Assembly (NCBI GenBank): GCA_021790615.1 | Contig: JAJYGW010000345.1 | Coordinates: 1-6,124, forward strand | Length of the DNA stretch: 6,124 bases | DNA from: Actinomycetes bacterium | Lineage (GTDB): Bacteria > Actinomycetota > Acidimicrobiia > Acidimicrobiales > JAKAOS01 | Reading direction: 5' to 3' | Shown: one piece after another, positions 1-5,880 of the stretch | Numbering within the stretch: position 1 is the stretch's first letter | Layout: each line of letters starts with the position of its first letter | Translations under genes and position numbers: made by a program | The notes under the pieces: generated by a model | Told to the model about the DNA's origin: nothing | Database searches by the model: none | The model's input: only the letters and a program-made list of their open reading frames with translations

Positions 1-1
1 G

Positions 2-493
2 CTGCTCACCTCGGACGGTGGGGTGTTCAACTTCCACGCACCGTGGTTCGGGAGCCCGAAGGCGGCCGGCACCGTCGGCGGGGTCGCAGTCACCGGGATC
101 GCAGCGGCCCCGAACGGCAAGGGCTACGTCATCTCCCGGGCGAACGGCGGGGTGTTCAACTACGGGACCCCCTTCTACGGCAGCGAAGCGGGCAAGCTGC
201 CGGCCGGGGTGAGCGGGGTCGGGATCGCGACGGACCCGACCACCGGCGGCTACTGGCTGCTCACCTCGAACGGCGGGGTCTTCAACTTCGGTGCCCCCTG
301 GTACGGGAGCCCGAAGGCGGCCGGCACGGTCGGCGGGGTCGCGCTGACCGGCATCGCGGCCGGACCGGGCGGGAACGGCTACCTGGTCTCCCGGTCGAAC
401 GGCGGGGTGTTCAACTTCGGCGTGCCGTTCCACGGGAGCGAGGCGGGCAAGCTGCCCGCTGGCGTGACCGGGGTCGGGATCGCGACGAACTGA
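2..493 (+). CDS. C-terminal part of a GGVFNFG-repeat protein (5' end outside window)
   Basis: The reading frame is open from the window edge to the TGA at 491-493, so only the last 163 residues are visible; the true start lies upstream. The visible part is wholly repetitive: Gly-rich half-repeats of 42-43 residues, each built round a GGVFNF/Y-x-x-PW/F-x-GS core followed by an AG..(G/A)GV..TGIA or GVGIA strand and a GGYW- or GNGY-type turn. Such repeats recur at the C-termini of secreted or cell-surface proteins in Acidimicrobiia and other actinobacteria, often attached to an N-terminal enzymatic or lytic domain, and probably form a beta-propeller-like or other beta-rich fold. That is family recollection; the fold is inferred. 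No catalytic residues, membrane segment or sorting signal are seen in this part, and the protein ends within the last repeat. The function of the whole protein cannot be told from here. Confidence 0.85.
   Translation: MLTSDGGVFNFHAPWFGSPKAAGTVGGVAVTGIAAAPNGKGYVISRANGGVFNYGTPFYGSEAGKLPAGVSGVGIATDPTTGGYWLLTSNGGVFNFGAPWYGSPKAAGTVGGVALTGIAAGPGGNGYLVSRSNGGVFNFGVPFHGSEAGKLPAGVTGVGIATN
2..493 (+). repeat. Tandem 255-bp coding repeat (85-residue units)
   Basis: Two units start at 2 and 257, each opening with LLTS(D/N)GGVFNF. The second is complete to the stop (78 residues) and differs from the first at 15 of 78 positions by my hand alignment, so about 81% identical. Each unit divides into two half-repeats: the GGVFN cores begin at 17, 146, 272 and 401, giving alternating 43/42-residue spacing. 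The array probably continues upstream of the window. Confidence 0.85.
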
Positions 494-500
494 ACGAGGT

Positions 501-523
501 CGGGTCTCCCGGGACACCACCCG
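501..523 (+). terminator. Weak hairpin after the repeat-protein gene
   Basis: CGGGT at 501-505 can pair with ACCCG at 519-523, eight bases after the stop codon. The loop contains the palindrome TCCCGGGA (507-514). There is no T-tract, so if it acts in termination it is not a classical intrinsic terminator. The rest of 524-680 shows nothing I can name. Confidence 0.2.
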
Positions 524-680
524 GCTGCACGCTCGGCGCCGCACCGACCACGGGCCGATGCGCGAGGTGGCTCCCCCGAGGATCCGCTCGGTCGGACGGT
601 CTTGCAGCGGCTGCGCCTCGCCATGCGTCCGGCCAGGCACTGACGGCCGAGCGAGCACCGCACCCACGCGCCAGACGGGC

Positions 681-709
681 TTGGCGCCGAGACCGGTCGG
701 CGCTACGCT
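681..709 (+). promoter_or_regulatory. Candidate sigma70-type promoter for the DUF4157 gene
   Basis: TTGGCG at 681-686 and TACGCT at 704-709 are separated by 17 bases, a good fit to the actinobacterial TTGNCN / TANNNT pattern. Transcription would begin near 716 and give a leader of about 32 bases before the ATG at 748. A second TTGACA at 720-725 has no matching -10 box 17 bases downstream. The palindrome GACATGTC (722-729) and a direct repeat TGACAT (709-714, 721-726) overlap the predicted start region and could be an operator; this is inference. Confidence 0.45.
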
Positions 710-747
710 GACATCTCAGTTGACATGTCTCGACCGCAGATGACGAG

Positions 748-3501
748 ATGACCAGAGCCAGCCGAAGCCCCGAGCGAGGCGGGTCCGGACAAGCCTCCCT
801 CGCGCTCCCCACCACCCGACCCTCAGTCACCCTGACGACGGCAACGCTTCGGTTGGCGCGTGAACGTCCCGACCGCGCGCACCTGCAGCCGGGCGACGTC
901 CTCGGGCTCCAGCGCCTCGCCGGGAACCGGGCCGCGACGAGCCTCTTGCAGGCCGACGAGGGGGGCGGACCCAGAGCGGCGGTGCGGCGAGCGCTGGACG
1001 GCCCGGGCTCGCCGCTGCCCGAGGGGCTCGAGCAGCGCCTGAGCTCGCTCTTCGAGACCGACCTCTCGACGGTACGGCTCCACGACGACGCCCGCGCCGC
1101 CTCCTCCGCAGCCGCCGTCGGGGCGGACGCCTACACCGCCGGCGAGCACGTGGTGCTCGGCCCGCAGGCCCCGGCGCCGACCACCGGAGCCGGCGAACGC
1201 CTGCTCACCCACGAGCTGACCCACGTCGTCCAGCAGCGTCGCGGGCCGGTCGCGGCGCGACCCGCCGGGGGCGGGCTCTCGGTCTCCGACCCGGGCGACC
1301 CCTTCGAACGCGAGGCCGAGGCGGTCGCTGCGGGGCGCGTGCGCCCCGATCTCGTCGGCGGAGCCTGGGCGGTGCCGACTCCTCCATCGGCGGGCGGACC
1401 GGCACCAGGTGCGCCGGTGCTCCAGCGCCATGCCTCCTTCGAGCACCTCGCACTCGGCCAGATCCCTCCGGATCAGCTCGCCCTCGTCCCCGCCGCACGG
1501 GAGCTGAAGCTCGTGACCCGCCAGTTCACCACCGGGCTGAAGGACGCCATCCACCTGCTCGCCCAGGAGCGAGCTCGGCTCCGGGCCTGGCAGGCCAAGC
1601 CGCCGACCACCACCGGAGCCAACGCCCTGCAGGACGTCGACCCGACCTGGCAGGTCCAGCTCGTGAAGATCGGGGACGAGATCGCGACCTACGGCGAGGT
1701 CAACACCCTCCCGGACTTCTTCGGCAGCGCGGCCGAGCTCTCCGACACGGCCCGGAAGGACGCCGAGACCCGGAAGGCCCACGAGGACGCCCCGTGGTAC
1801 CGCCAGGCCTCGACCTGGTGGAACCAGACCGACACCGTCCGGCGGATCCTCCAGACCCAGCGCGAGAGCTACTACCAGAAGCTGGGTGGCCTGCTCGAGG
1901 AGCTCACCCGCCACGACTACGTCCTCGTGGAGGAGGAGGTGGAGTCGAACGGCTCCACAGAGAAGAAGCTGATCCCGAAGTACCGGAAGGAGACCTGGTA
2001 CCTCGAGCCGGGCAACCTCGACAAGGTTTCGCAAGACGAGGGGTACACCGAGTACTGGCGAGGCCGGCTGGTCGGCGCATCCTTCGCCGGCAGCCAGAAG
2101 GAGTTCCTCGCCGAGGCGCGTCACCCGCTCAGCCACGTCGCGAAGATGGAGGGGGTGGACGTGCTGACCGAGCAGAACCCGGTCAGCGCCGCCGCCGGTG
2201 GGACGTGGGGCGCCACCGCCCGGAACGCCTGCCACTTCGCGCCCTTCTCCTGGTACGCGTGGAAGCGTTACCACACCGAGGCGGTCGCGGCCGCCGACGA
2301 AGCCCGGAGGCTCCGGGACGAGGGAAAGGCCGAGGAGGCCGACGCGAAGGAGAACGAGGCGTGGCTGCTCAACGGCTTCGGCGACCACTACCTCCAGGAC
2401 TCCTTCGCCGGCGGGCACCTGGTCAACAAGACGCTCGTGATGCAGTGGCTGCTGGAGTACGTCGATCGGCAGAGCGAGAGCTGGAAGAGCCGGTGGAAGT
2501 ACCTCGGCCCGGGCAGCGCGTCGTGGGCCCGGATGATGAACATGTCCTCCGAGCAGCAGCCCGGCCTCGGTGGCCAGGACCTCTACTTCGGGCACGACGG
2601 GGTGGCCACCGCCGCGCAACGCTCGTCCAACGATCCGCAGGCTGCCTCCGAGCGCCCCGACGCCGCCACGAGCTTCGCGACCCTCGGCCTGCAGACGCCC
2701 GGCCTCGCGTCGGGAACGGCGGCGTTCCTCACGGCCTGGTTCAACCACCAGCGCCGCAAGGACGGCTTCCTCACGGCCGAGCAGCTCGTCACCCGCTCCG
2801 GTTCGTGGAACCTGGGCGACCAGCCACTCGACGTCTCGACCGTCGAGGGCTACGTCGGCGAGCTGGAGGAGCGAGGCTGGATCGAGGAGCACAAGACCAC
2901 CGTCGACGACAAGGAGGTCCCGACCTACCGCATCAGCAACGCCCGCGCCCTCCAGTCGCTCGGCCAGCGCGGCCAGTCGAGCACCGACGCAGCGAAGACG
3001 CTCACGTTCGAGAACTACCACGAGTTCATGAACGACGCGTTCATCCAGTCCGGTGCCGGTGCGCTGCACGACTACTTCTGCAAGGAAGGTGTCGTCGTCG
3101 GGAGCGTGGACTCGGCCACGGTGTTCCGGATCTACGGCGACGACAACATGCTCTCCGCCGGCGCCCAAGAGGGCGTTGCCTACTCCGCTCGCACCGCGGC
3201 GATGTCCCGTGAGGCGATCGCGCTGCGGTTGCGACCGGAGGGCGGGCGCCAACCAGCCTCGGTCGAGGACATCTTCCGCCGAGTCCCGACCTACGCCGCC
3301 CTCCCGGAGCGCTTCGGCGGCGAGGCGGTGCCCGAGACCATGCTCCGCCTCGACGAGTGGCACGACAAGCTGAAGCCCTTCCTGGGCGAGGTCTTCGAGC
3401 AGTACGGCCACTACGTGGCTGCGCGCGTTCCGTACTTCGGCAAGCGGGGGGGACTCACTGCCCTGGGCAAGGTGTCAGCCCACTCGGGAGCGATCTTCTA
3501 G
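748..3501 (+). CDS. DUF4157 metallopeptidase fused to a zinc-PLC/P1-nuclease-like domain; candidate eCIS-type effector
   Basis: 917 residues with no signal peptide or obvious membrane segment. Residues 51-68 hold the LQRLAGNRAA-type motif often found ahead of DUF4157. Residues about 88-166 are DUF4157, with the zinc-peptidase motif HELTH (H155, E156, H159); the following DPGDPFEREAEAVA stretch (181-194) is typical of the family and E187 or E189 may be the third ligand. A Pro/Gly-rich linker (200-224) leads to QRHASFEH (226-233). The C-terminal part has H496 in NACHFAPFSW, H509, and H547-D551-H557 in HxxxDx5H spacing, as in zinc-dependent phospholipase C (H126, D130, H136 of clostridial alpha-toxin); H758 and H774 are further candidate ligands. 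Residues 675-730 look winged-helix-like. DUF4157 is known to be common in effectors of extracellular contractile injection systems; that this protein is one, and that it cleaves lipid or nucleic acid, is inference. ATG 748 is the first start after the in-frame TGA at 721-723; no clear Shine-Dalgarno is seen. It has its own promoter and is not packed with its neighbours. Confidence 0.85.
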   Translation: MTRASRSPERGGSGQASLALPTTRPSVTLTTATLRLARERPDRAHLQPGDVLGLQRLAGNRAATSLLQADEGGGPRAAVRRALDGPGSPLPEGLEQRLSSLFETDLSTVRLHDDARAASSAAAVGADAYTAGEHVVLGPQAPAPTTGAGERLLTHELTHVVQQRRGPVAARPAGGGLSVSDPGDPFEREAEAVAAGRVRPDLVGGAWAVPTPPSAGGPAPGAPVLQRHASFEHLALGQIPPDQLALVPAARELKLVTRQFTTGLKDAIHLLAQERARLRAWQAKPPTTTGANALQDVDPTWQVQLVKIGDEIATYGEVNTLPDFFGSAAELSDTARKDAETRKAHEDAPWYRQASTWWNQTDTVRRILQTQRESYYQKLGGLLEELTRHDYVLVEEEVESNGSTEKKLIPKYRKETWYLEPGNLDKVSQDEGYTEYWRGRLVGASFAGSQKEFLAEARHPLSHVAKMEGVDVLTEQNPVSAAAGGTWGATARNACHFAPFSWYAWKRYHTEAVAAADEARRLRDEGKAEEADAKENEAWLLNGFGDHYLQDSFAGGHLVNKTLVMQWLLEYVDRQSESWKSRWKYLGPGSASWARMMNMSSEQQPGLGGQDLYFGHDGVATAAQRSSNDPQAASERPDAATSFATLGLQTPGLASGTAAFLTAWFNHQRRKDGFLTAEQLVTRSGSWNLGDQPLDVSTVEGYVGELEERGWIEEHKTTVDDKEVPTYRISNARALQSLGQRGQSSTDAAKTLTFENYHEFMNDAFIQSGAGALHDYFCKEGVVVGSVDSATVFRIYGDDNMLSAGAQEGVAYSARTAAMSREAIALRLRPEGGRQPASVEDIFRRVPTYAALPERFGGEAVPETMLRLDEWHDKLKPFLGEVFEQYGHYVAARVPYFGKRGGLTALGKVSAHSGAIF

Positions 3502-3504
3502 CCG

Positions 3505-3540
3505 ACGTTCCGGGCCGTTCCCGGCGTACCGCTGTTTCTC
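3505..3540 (+). terminator. Possible terminator after the DUF4157 gene
   Basis: CCGGG at 3510-3514 pairs with CCCGG at 3520-3524 over a five-base loop, and the stem can be extended by ACG (3505-3507) with CGT (3525-3527) across a TT bulge. A short pyrimidine-rich run, TGTTTCTC (3533-3540), follows but not immediately. The hairpin begins four bases after the TAG stop. It is weak by classical standards. Confidence 0.35.
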
Positions 3541-3754
3541 CTGGTGAGCGGTGGGCTCGGTGGGCTCGGTGGCGCCTCGGTCCGTCGCGCCGAGCTCGCC
3601 GTCCGCGTCGAAGTTTCGGGGCTTCGGGAGGGAGAGAACGAGGTCGTCGAGACCGCCGCAGGTGGCGTCGCGCTCGGTGGAGTTGGCGCGCAACGCGACG
3701 CAACGCCGAGAGGGTGCCGGCCGCACGTGTCGGGCCCGCTGGGACGCTCCGGAG

Positions 3755-3768
3755 TATGGTCGTTGGTA
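3755..3768 (+). promoter_or_regulatory. TANNNT -10 box for a leaderless vapB transcript
   Basis: TATGGT at 3755-3760 fits TANNNT and ends seven bases before the A of the ATG at 3768, the spacing expected if transcription starts at the start codon itself. No good -35 is seen 17-18 bases upstream, which is also usual for leaderless actinobacterial promoters. The rest of the 3541-3754 gap holds only a doubled GTGGGCTCG (from about 3549) and no gene I can support. Confidence 0.4.
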
Positions 3769-4046
3769 TGGCGACCCGGAAGGTGACCGTGACGATCGAC
3801 GAGTCCGACCTCGCGCGCGTCCGTGCCCTCGTCGAGGCCGGCGCGGCGCCCTCCGTCTCGGGCTTCGTGCAACAGGCCGTGGGCACGGCCCTGGACGACC
3901 TCGCGGGATGGGACGCGGTGCTCGCTGTGGGCCTCGCTGCAACCGGCGGTGATCTGACGGACGAGGAGCGGCGGTGGGCGGACGCCGTCCTCGGCGGGAG
4001 CGTGCCCCGAGGGGGCGTGCCGCGAGGAAGCGTGCCTGCAGCTTGA
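3768..4046 (+). CDS. VapB-type ribbon-helix-helix-like antitoxin
   Basis: 92 residues. The N-terminus KVTVTIDESDL (5-15) has the beta-strand pattern of a ribbon-helix-helix protein. It is followed by two amphipathic segments, LARVRALVEAG (15-25) and SVSGFVQQAVGTALDDLAG (29-47), as in antitoxins that bind their own promoter as dimers. The C-terminal part (48-92) would wrap the toxin. The family role is to neutralise the partner PIN ribonuclease and repress the operon. The start at 3768 is preferred because the TANNNT box lies seven bases ahead; an in-frame ATG at 3756 would add four residues, and its only purine-rich sequence, GGAG at 3751-3754, is too close. The stop overlaps the toxin start (TGATG). 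Oddity: the tail is built from three 15-bp repeats. The match is by pattern only, so the exact antitoxin subfamily is uncertain. Confidence 0.75.
   Translation: MATRKVTVTIDESDLARVRALVEAGAAPSVSGFVQQAVGTALDDLAGWDAVLAVGLAATGGDLTDEERRWADAVLGGSVPRGGVPRGSVPAA
3996..4040 (+). repeat. Three 15-bp direct repeats at the antitoxin 3' end
   Basis: Units at 3996-4010, 4011-4025 and 4026-4040 share the pattern GGRRGCGTGCCNNNA (third unit ends TGCA) and encode GSVPR-GGVPR-GSVPA. They lie immediately before the TGATG junction. The GAGGAAG at 4024-4030 within the array is the only purine-rich ribosome-binding candidate for the toxin, though it is 15 bases from the start, rather far. Confidence 0.8.
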
Positions 4047-4423
4047 TGCGTGGCATCACCCTCGACGCAGGAGCGCTCATCGGCCTCGAACGTCAGGACC
4101 GCCGCGTCCTGGTCCTCCTGGAGCGAGCGAGACAGACCGGGGGGCGCGTCACCATCCCGGCCACCGTCCTCGCCCAGGTCGTGCGCCGGCCAGAGCGCCA
4201 GGTCTCCCTGCTCCGGCTCGCCCACCAGGTGACGACCGATCTCGTGGCCCTCGGACGGGCGGACGCCGTCTCCGTCGGCCGGCTGCTCGCCGCCAGTTCC
4301 ACCACGGACGTCGTCGACGCCCACGTCGTGGTCTGCGCGCGCCGTACGCGCCAGGTCGTCGTGACGTCCGATCCGAGCGACCTGCACCGCCTCGACCCGA
4401 CGCTCCGCCTCGTCGCGATCTGA
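4046..4423 (+). CDS. PIN-domain toxin, VapC-like ribonuclease
   Basis: 125 residues, a usual size for a single PIN domain. PIN toxins are metal-dependent RNases that cut tRNA, rRNA or mRNA when free of antitoxin. Visible motifs: D7 in ITLDAGALI (first acidic residue), D88 and D91 in TTDVVDAHVV, and D109/D112 in VVTSDPSDL near the C-terminus. The position that usually carries a Glu after PATVLA is Gln (Q44 in PATVLAQVVRR); from memory this occurs across an actinobacterial subgroup, so the protein may still be active, perhaps using another acid. ATG 4046 is chosen because it overlaps the antitoxin stop, the normal arrangement for coupled toxin-antitoxin translation; a longer frame reaching back to 3974 would lie inside vapB and is not credible. 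Its RNA target cannot be told. Confidence 0.85.
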   Translation: MRGITLDAGALIGLERQDRRVLVLLERARQTGGRVTIPATVLAQVVRRPERQVSLLRLAHQVTTDLVALGRADAVSVGRLLAASSTTDVVDAHVVVCARRTRQVVVTSDPSDLHRLDPTLRLVAI

Positions 4424-4457
4424 CCGTGGACCACCGCGCTGCCCTCCGGCCAGGCGG

Positions 4458-4507
4458 GGCTGGGCTGCGGCTCCACGGCCCGGCCCAGCCGGGGCGCGGG
4501 CCCGCGC
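4458..4507. terminator. Hairpin and palindrome between convergent genes
   Basis: GGCTGGGC at 4458-4465 pairs perfectly with GCCCAGCC at 4483-4490 over a 17-base loop. A perfect 14-bp palindrome, GCGCGGGCCCGCGC, follows at 4494-4507. They sit between the toxin stop (4423) and the xylA stop (4527), where a bidirectional terminator would be expected. No T-tract is seen on either strand. Confidence 0.4.
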
Positions 4508-4526
4508 ACGCGCCTCTGCCGCGCCC

Positions 4527-5720
4527 CTACCGCACCCCGAGCAGCAGCTCGTTCACGAGCTGGTCGAGCCGCTCCATGCCGTAGCCACGGGTCGCGAGCG
4601 CGTGCAGCCACGCAGGATCCGCCGCCTCTTCGCGCACGCGGTCGCGCAGCGCGCTCACCGCTGCTCCCGAGGTCGCCCCGCCGGGGACGGTCTCCTCGTG
4701 GATCCCGGCCGCGCTGGCCGCAGCGAGCGCCTCCGCGATCTCGGGATCGGCGGCGAAGCGCCGGGCCTTGTCGGCGAGGATCAGATAGGTCCGCATGCAG
4801 CCCCGCGCGAAGTCCCAGACACCGCTCGCGTCCTCGGTCCGATAGGGGTGGGCGTCGAAGTGTCGCATCCCGGTGTAGCCCGACTCCTCCAGCAGCTTGA
4901 CGAGGTAGAAGGCGTCCCGGATTCCCTCCGAGCCGAAGCGGAAGTCCTGGTCGAACTTGCCGGGACGCTGCGCGTTCAGGTCGATGTGGAACAGCTTGCC
5001 GGCCCAGAGCGCCTGTGCGACGCCGAGGTGGAAGCTGAGCCCGGACATCGTCTCGTGGGCGAACTCGGGGTTGACGCCCACCATGTCGGGCCACTCGAGG
5101 CGCTCGATGAAGCCGAGCGCGTGCCCGACGGTGGGGAGGAAGATGTCACCTCGAGGCTCGTTCGGCTTGGGCTCCAGTGCGAAGCGGAGCCGGTAGCCAC
5201 GCTCGCGTACATACGCACAACAGGCGTTCACCGCCTCCGCGTAGCGGTCCAGCGCAGCCCGTGGGTCCTTGGCGGCGTCCACCTCGACGCCCTCACGCCC
5301 ACCCCACATGACGTAGACCTCGGCCCCGAGCTCGACGCCGAGGTCGATCGCGTCGAGGGTCTTCGCGAGCGCGTAGCGCCGGACGGCGGGGTCGTTCGCG
5401 GTGAAGGCACCCTCCTTGAACACGGGGTGGCGGAAGAGGTTCGTCGTGGCCATCGGGACCTTCATCCCGGTCGCGTCGAGGGCGGCGCGGAAGCGCTTCA
5501 CGATCACCTCGCGCTCGGTCGGGGACGAGCCCGCCGGCACGAGGTCGTCGTCGTGGAAGCTGACGCCGTAGGCGCCGAGGTCCGCGAGGCGGTGGACGGT
5601 TTCCACCGGGTCCAGCGGCTCGCGCACCGCCACCCCGAAGGGATCGATGCCGGGGTTCCCGACGGTCCAGAGCCCGAAGGTGAAGTGGTGCTCGGGACGG
5701 GGCTCGAAGGTGTCGGCCAT
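4527..5720 (-). CDS. xylA: Xylose isomerase
   Basis: 397 residues, cytoplasmic TIM-barrel enzyme converting D-xylose to D-xylulose (and glucose to fructose in vitro) with two divalent metals. It resembles the Streptomyces class I enzyme (about 388 residues) throughout. The known residues are all present, shifted by two: catalytic H56 and D59 in FHDDD, E183 and K185 in [12 protein letters not shown]219 and H222 in NPEFAHE, D247 in FHIDLN, D257 and D259 in FDQDF, and D289 in RHFDAH. The conserved FGLWTVG, MATTNLF and YVMWGGREG segments are also seen. The start at 5720 is decided by an AGGAGG nine bases upstream and by alignment with Streptomyces N-termini; the longer open frame reaching 6077 would run through the repeat leader and antisense-frame sequence of the ROK gene, with no credible start between. 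It lies 160 bases downstream of a ROK gene on the same strand. Nothing indicates inactivation. Confidence 0.97.
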   Translation of the reverse strand: MADTFEPRPEHHFTFGLWTVGNPGIDPFGVAVREPLDPVETVHRLADLGAYGVSFHDDDLVPAGSSPTEREVIVKRFRAALDATGMKVPMATTNLFRHPVFKEGAFTANDPAVRRYALAKTLDAIDLGVELGAEVYVMWGGREGVEVDAAKDPRAALDRYAEAVNACCAYVRERGYRLRFALEPKPNEPRGDIFLPTVGHALGFIERLEWPDMVGVNPEFAHETMSGLSFHLGVAQALWAGKLFHIDLNAQRPGKFDQDFRFGSEGIRDAFYLVKLLEESGYTGMRHFDAHPYRTEDASGVWDFARGCMRTYLILADKARRFAADPEIAEALAAASAAGIHEETVPGGATSGAAVSALRDRVREEAADPAWLHALATRGYGMERLDQLVNELLLGVR

Positions 5721-5729
5721 GGCGTGGTG

Positions 5730-5735
5730 CCTCCT
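5730..5735 (-). promoter_or_regulatory. Shine-Dalgarno AGGAGG of xylA
   Basis: A perfect AGGAGG on the minus strand is separated by nine bases from the ATG at 5720. It fixes the xylA start, and it directly abuts the first unit of the 24-bp repeat array. Confidence 0.85.
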
Positions 5736-5831
5736 GTTCGTCGGGGTGTCGTTCGTGCCGTTCGTCGTGGTGTCGTTCGTGGGGTTCGTCGTGCGGTCGT
5801 TCGTGCTGTTCGTCGTGGTGTCATCTGCTCG
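5736..5831. repeat. 24-bp direct repeats in the xylA leader (seven GTTCGT motifs)
   Basis: Units begin at 5736, 5760, 5784 and 5808; the fourth is diverged after its first 15 bases. The core GTTCGT (ACGAAC on the xylA strand) occurs at 5736, 5751, 5760, 5775, 5784, 5799 and 5808, a strictly alternating 15/9-base spacing. The array fills most of the gap between the ROK gene and the xylA ribosome binding site. Read in the xylA frame it would encode 8-residue Thr/Asn-rich repeats (DTTTNGTN type), but no in-frame ATG, GTG or TTG is seen between the ROK stop and the array, so translation is unlikely. Confidence 0.85.
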
Positions 5832-5879
5832 CGAGCGCCCCGGTCCGGGTGAGCCCTGATCGCCCCGTGGCCCCCACGG
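5827..5879 (-). promoter_or_regulatory. Cluster of inverted repeats between the ROK gene and xylA
   Basis: Three dyad-symmetric elements follow the ROK stop. CCGTGG/CCACGG (5865-5870, 5874-5879) makes a six-bp stem with a three-base loop; CCCGGTCCGGG (5839-5849) is a five-bp inverted repeat about one base; GCTCGCGAGC (5827-5836) is a perfect 10-bp palindrome. They could be an intercistronic hairpin plus operators. The whole gap 5721-5880 contains no TA dinucleotide, so no TANNNT promoter box is present in it and xylA is probably read from a promoter further upstream. Confidence 0.35.
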
Positions 5880-5880
5880 C

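Noticed and set aside
558..743. 61-residue plus-strand open frame ahead of the DUF4157 gene
   Set aside because: No ribosome binding site; Arg/Pro/Ser/Cys-rich composition typical of chance frames in GC-rich DNA; it overlaps the candidate promoter.
740..751. Tiny ATGACGAGATGA frame whose stop overlaps the DUF4157 start codon
   Set aside because: A three-codon frame with no ribosome binding site is easily due to chance, though the ATGA overlap is suggestive of coupling.
823..3411. 862-residue open frame on the minus strand opposite the DUF4157 gene
   Set aside because: It is a mirror of GC-rich codon use; the product is Leu/Val/Gly/Arg-rich with no recognisable domain, while the plus strand has clear motifs throughout.
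3357..3767. Upstream extension of the antitoxin frame into the DUF4157 gene
   Set aside because: The frame is open by chance; RHH-type similarity begins only at the ATG at 3768 and the upstream translation is Arg-rich and featureless.
5736..5831. CRISPR array
   Set aside because: The units are contiguous 24-bp direct repeats with no unique spacers of normal length and no cas genes nearby.
4602..5852. 416-residue plus-strand open frame opposite xylA
   Set aside because: It is the complement of a fully conserved xylose isomerase; the translation shows no domain.
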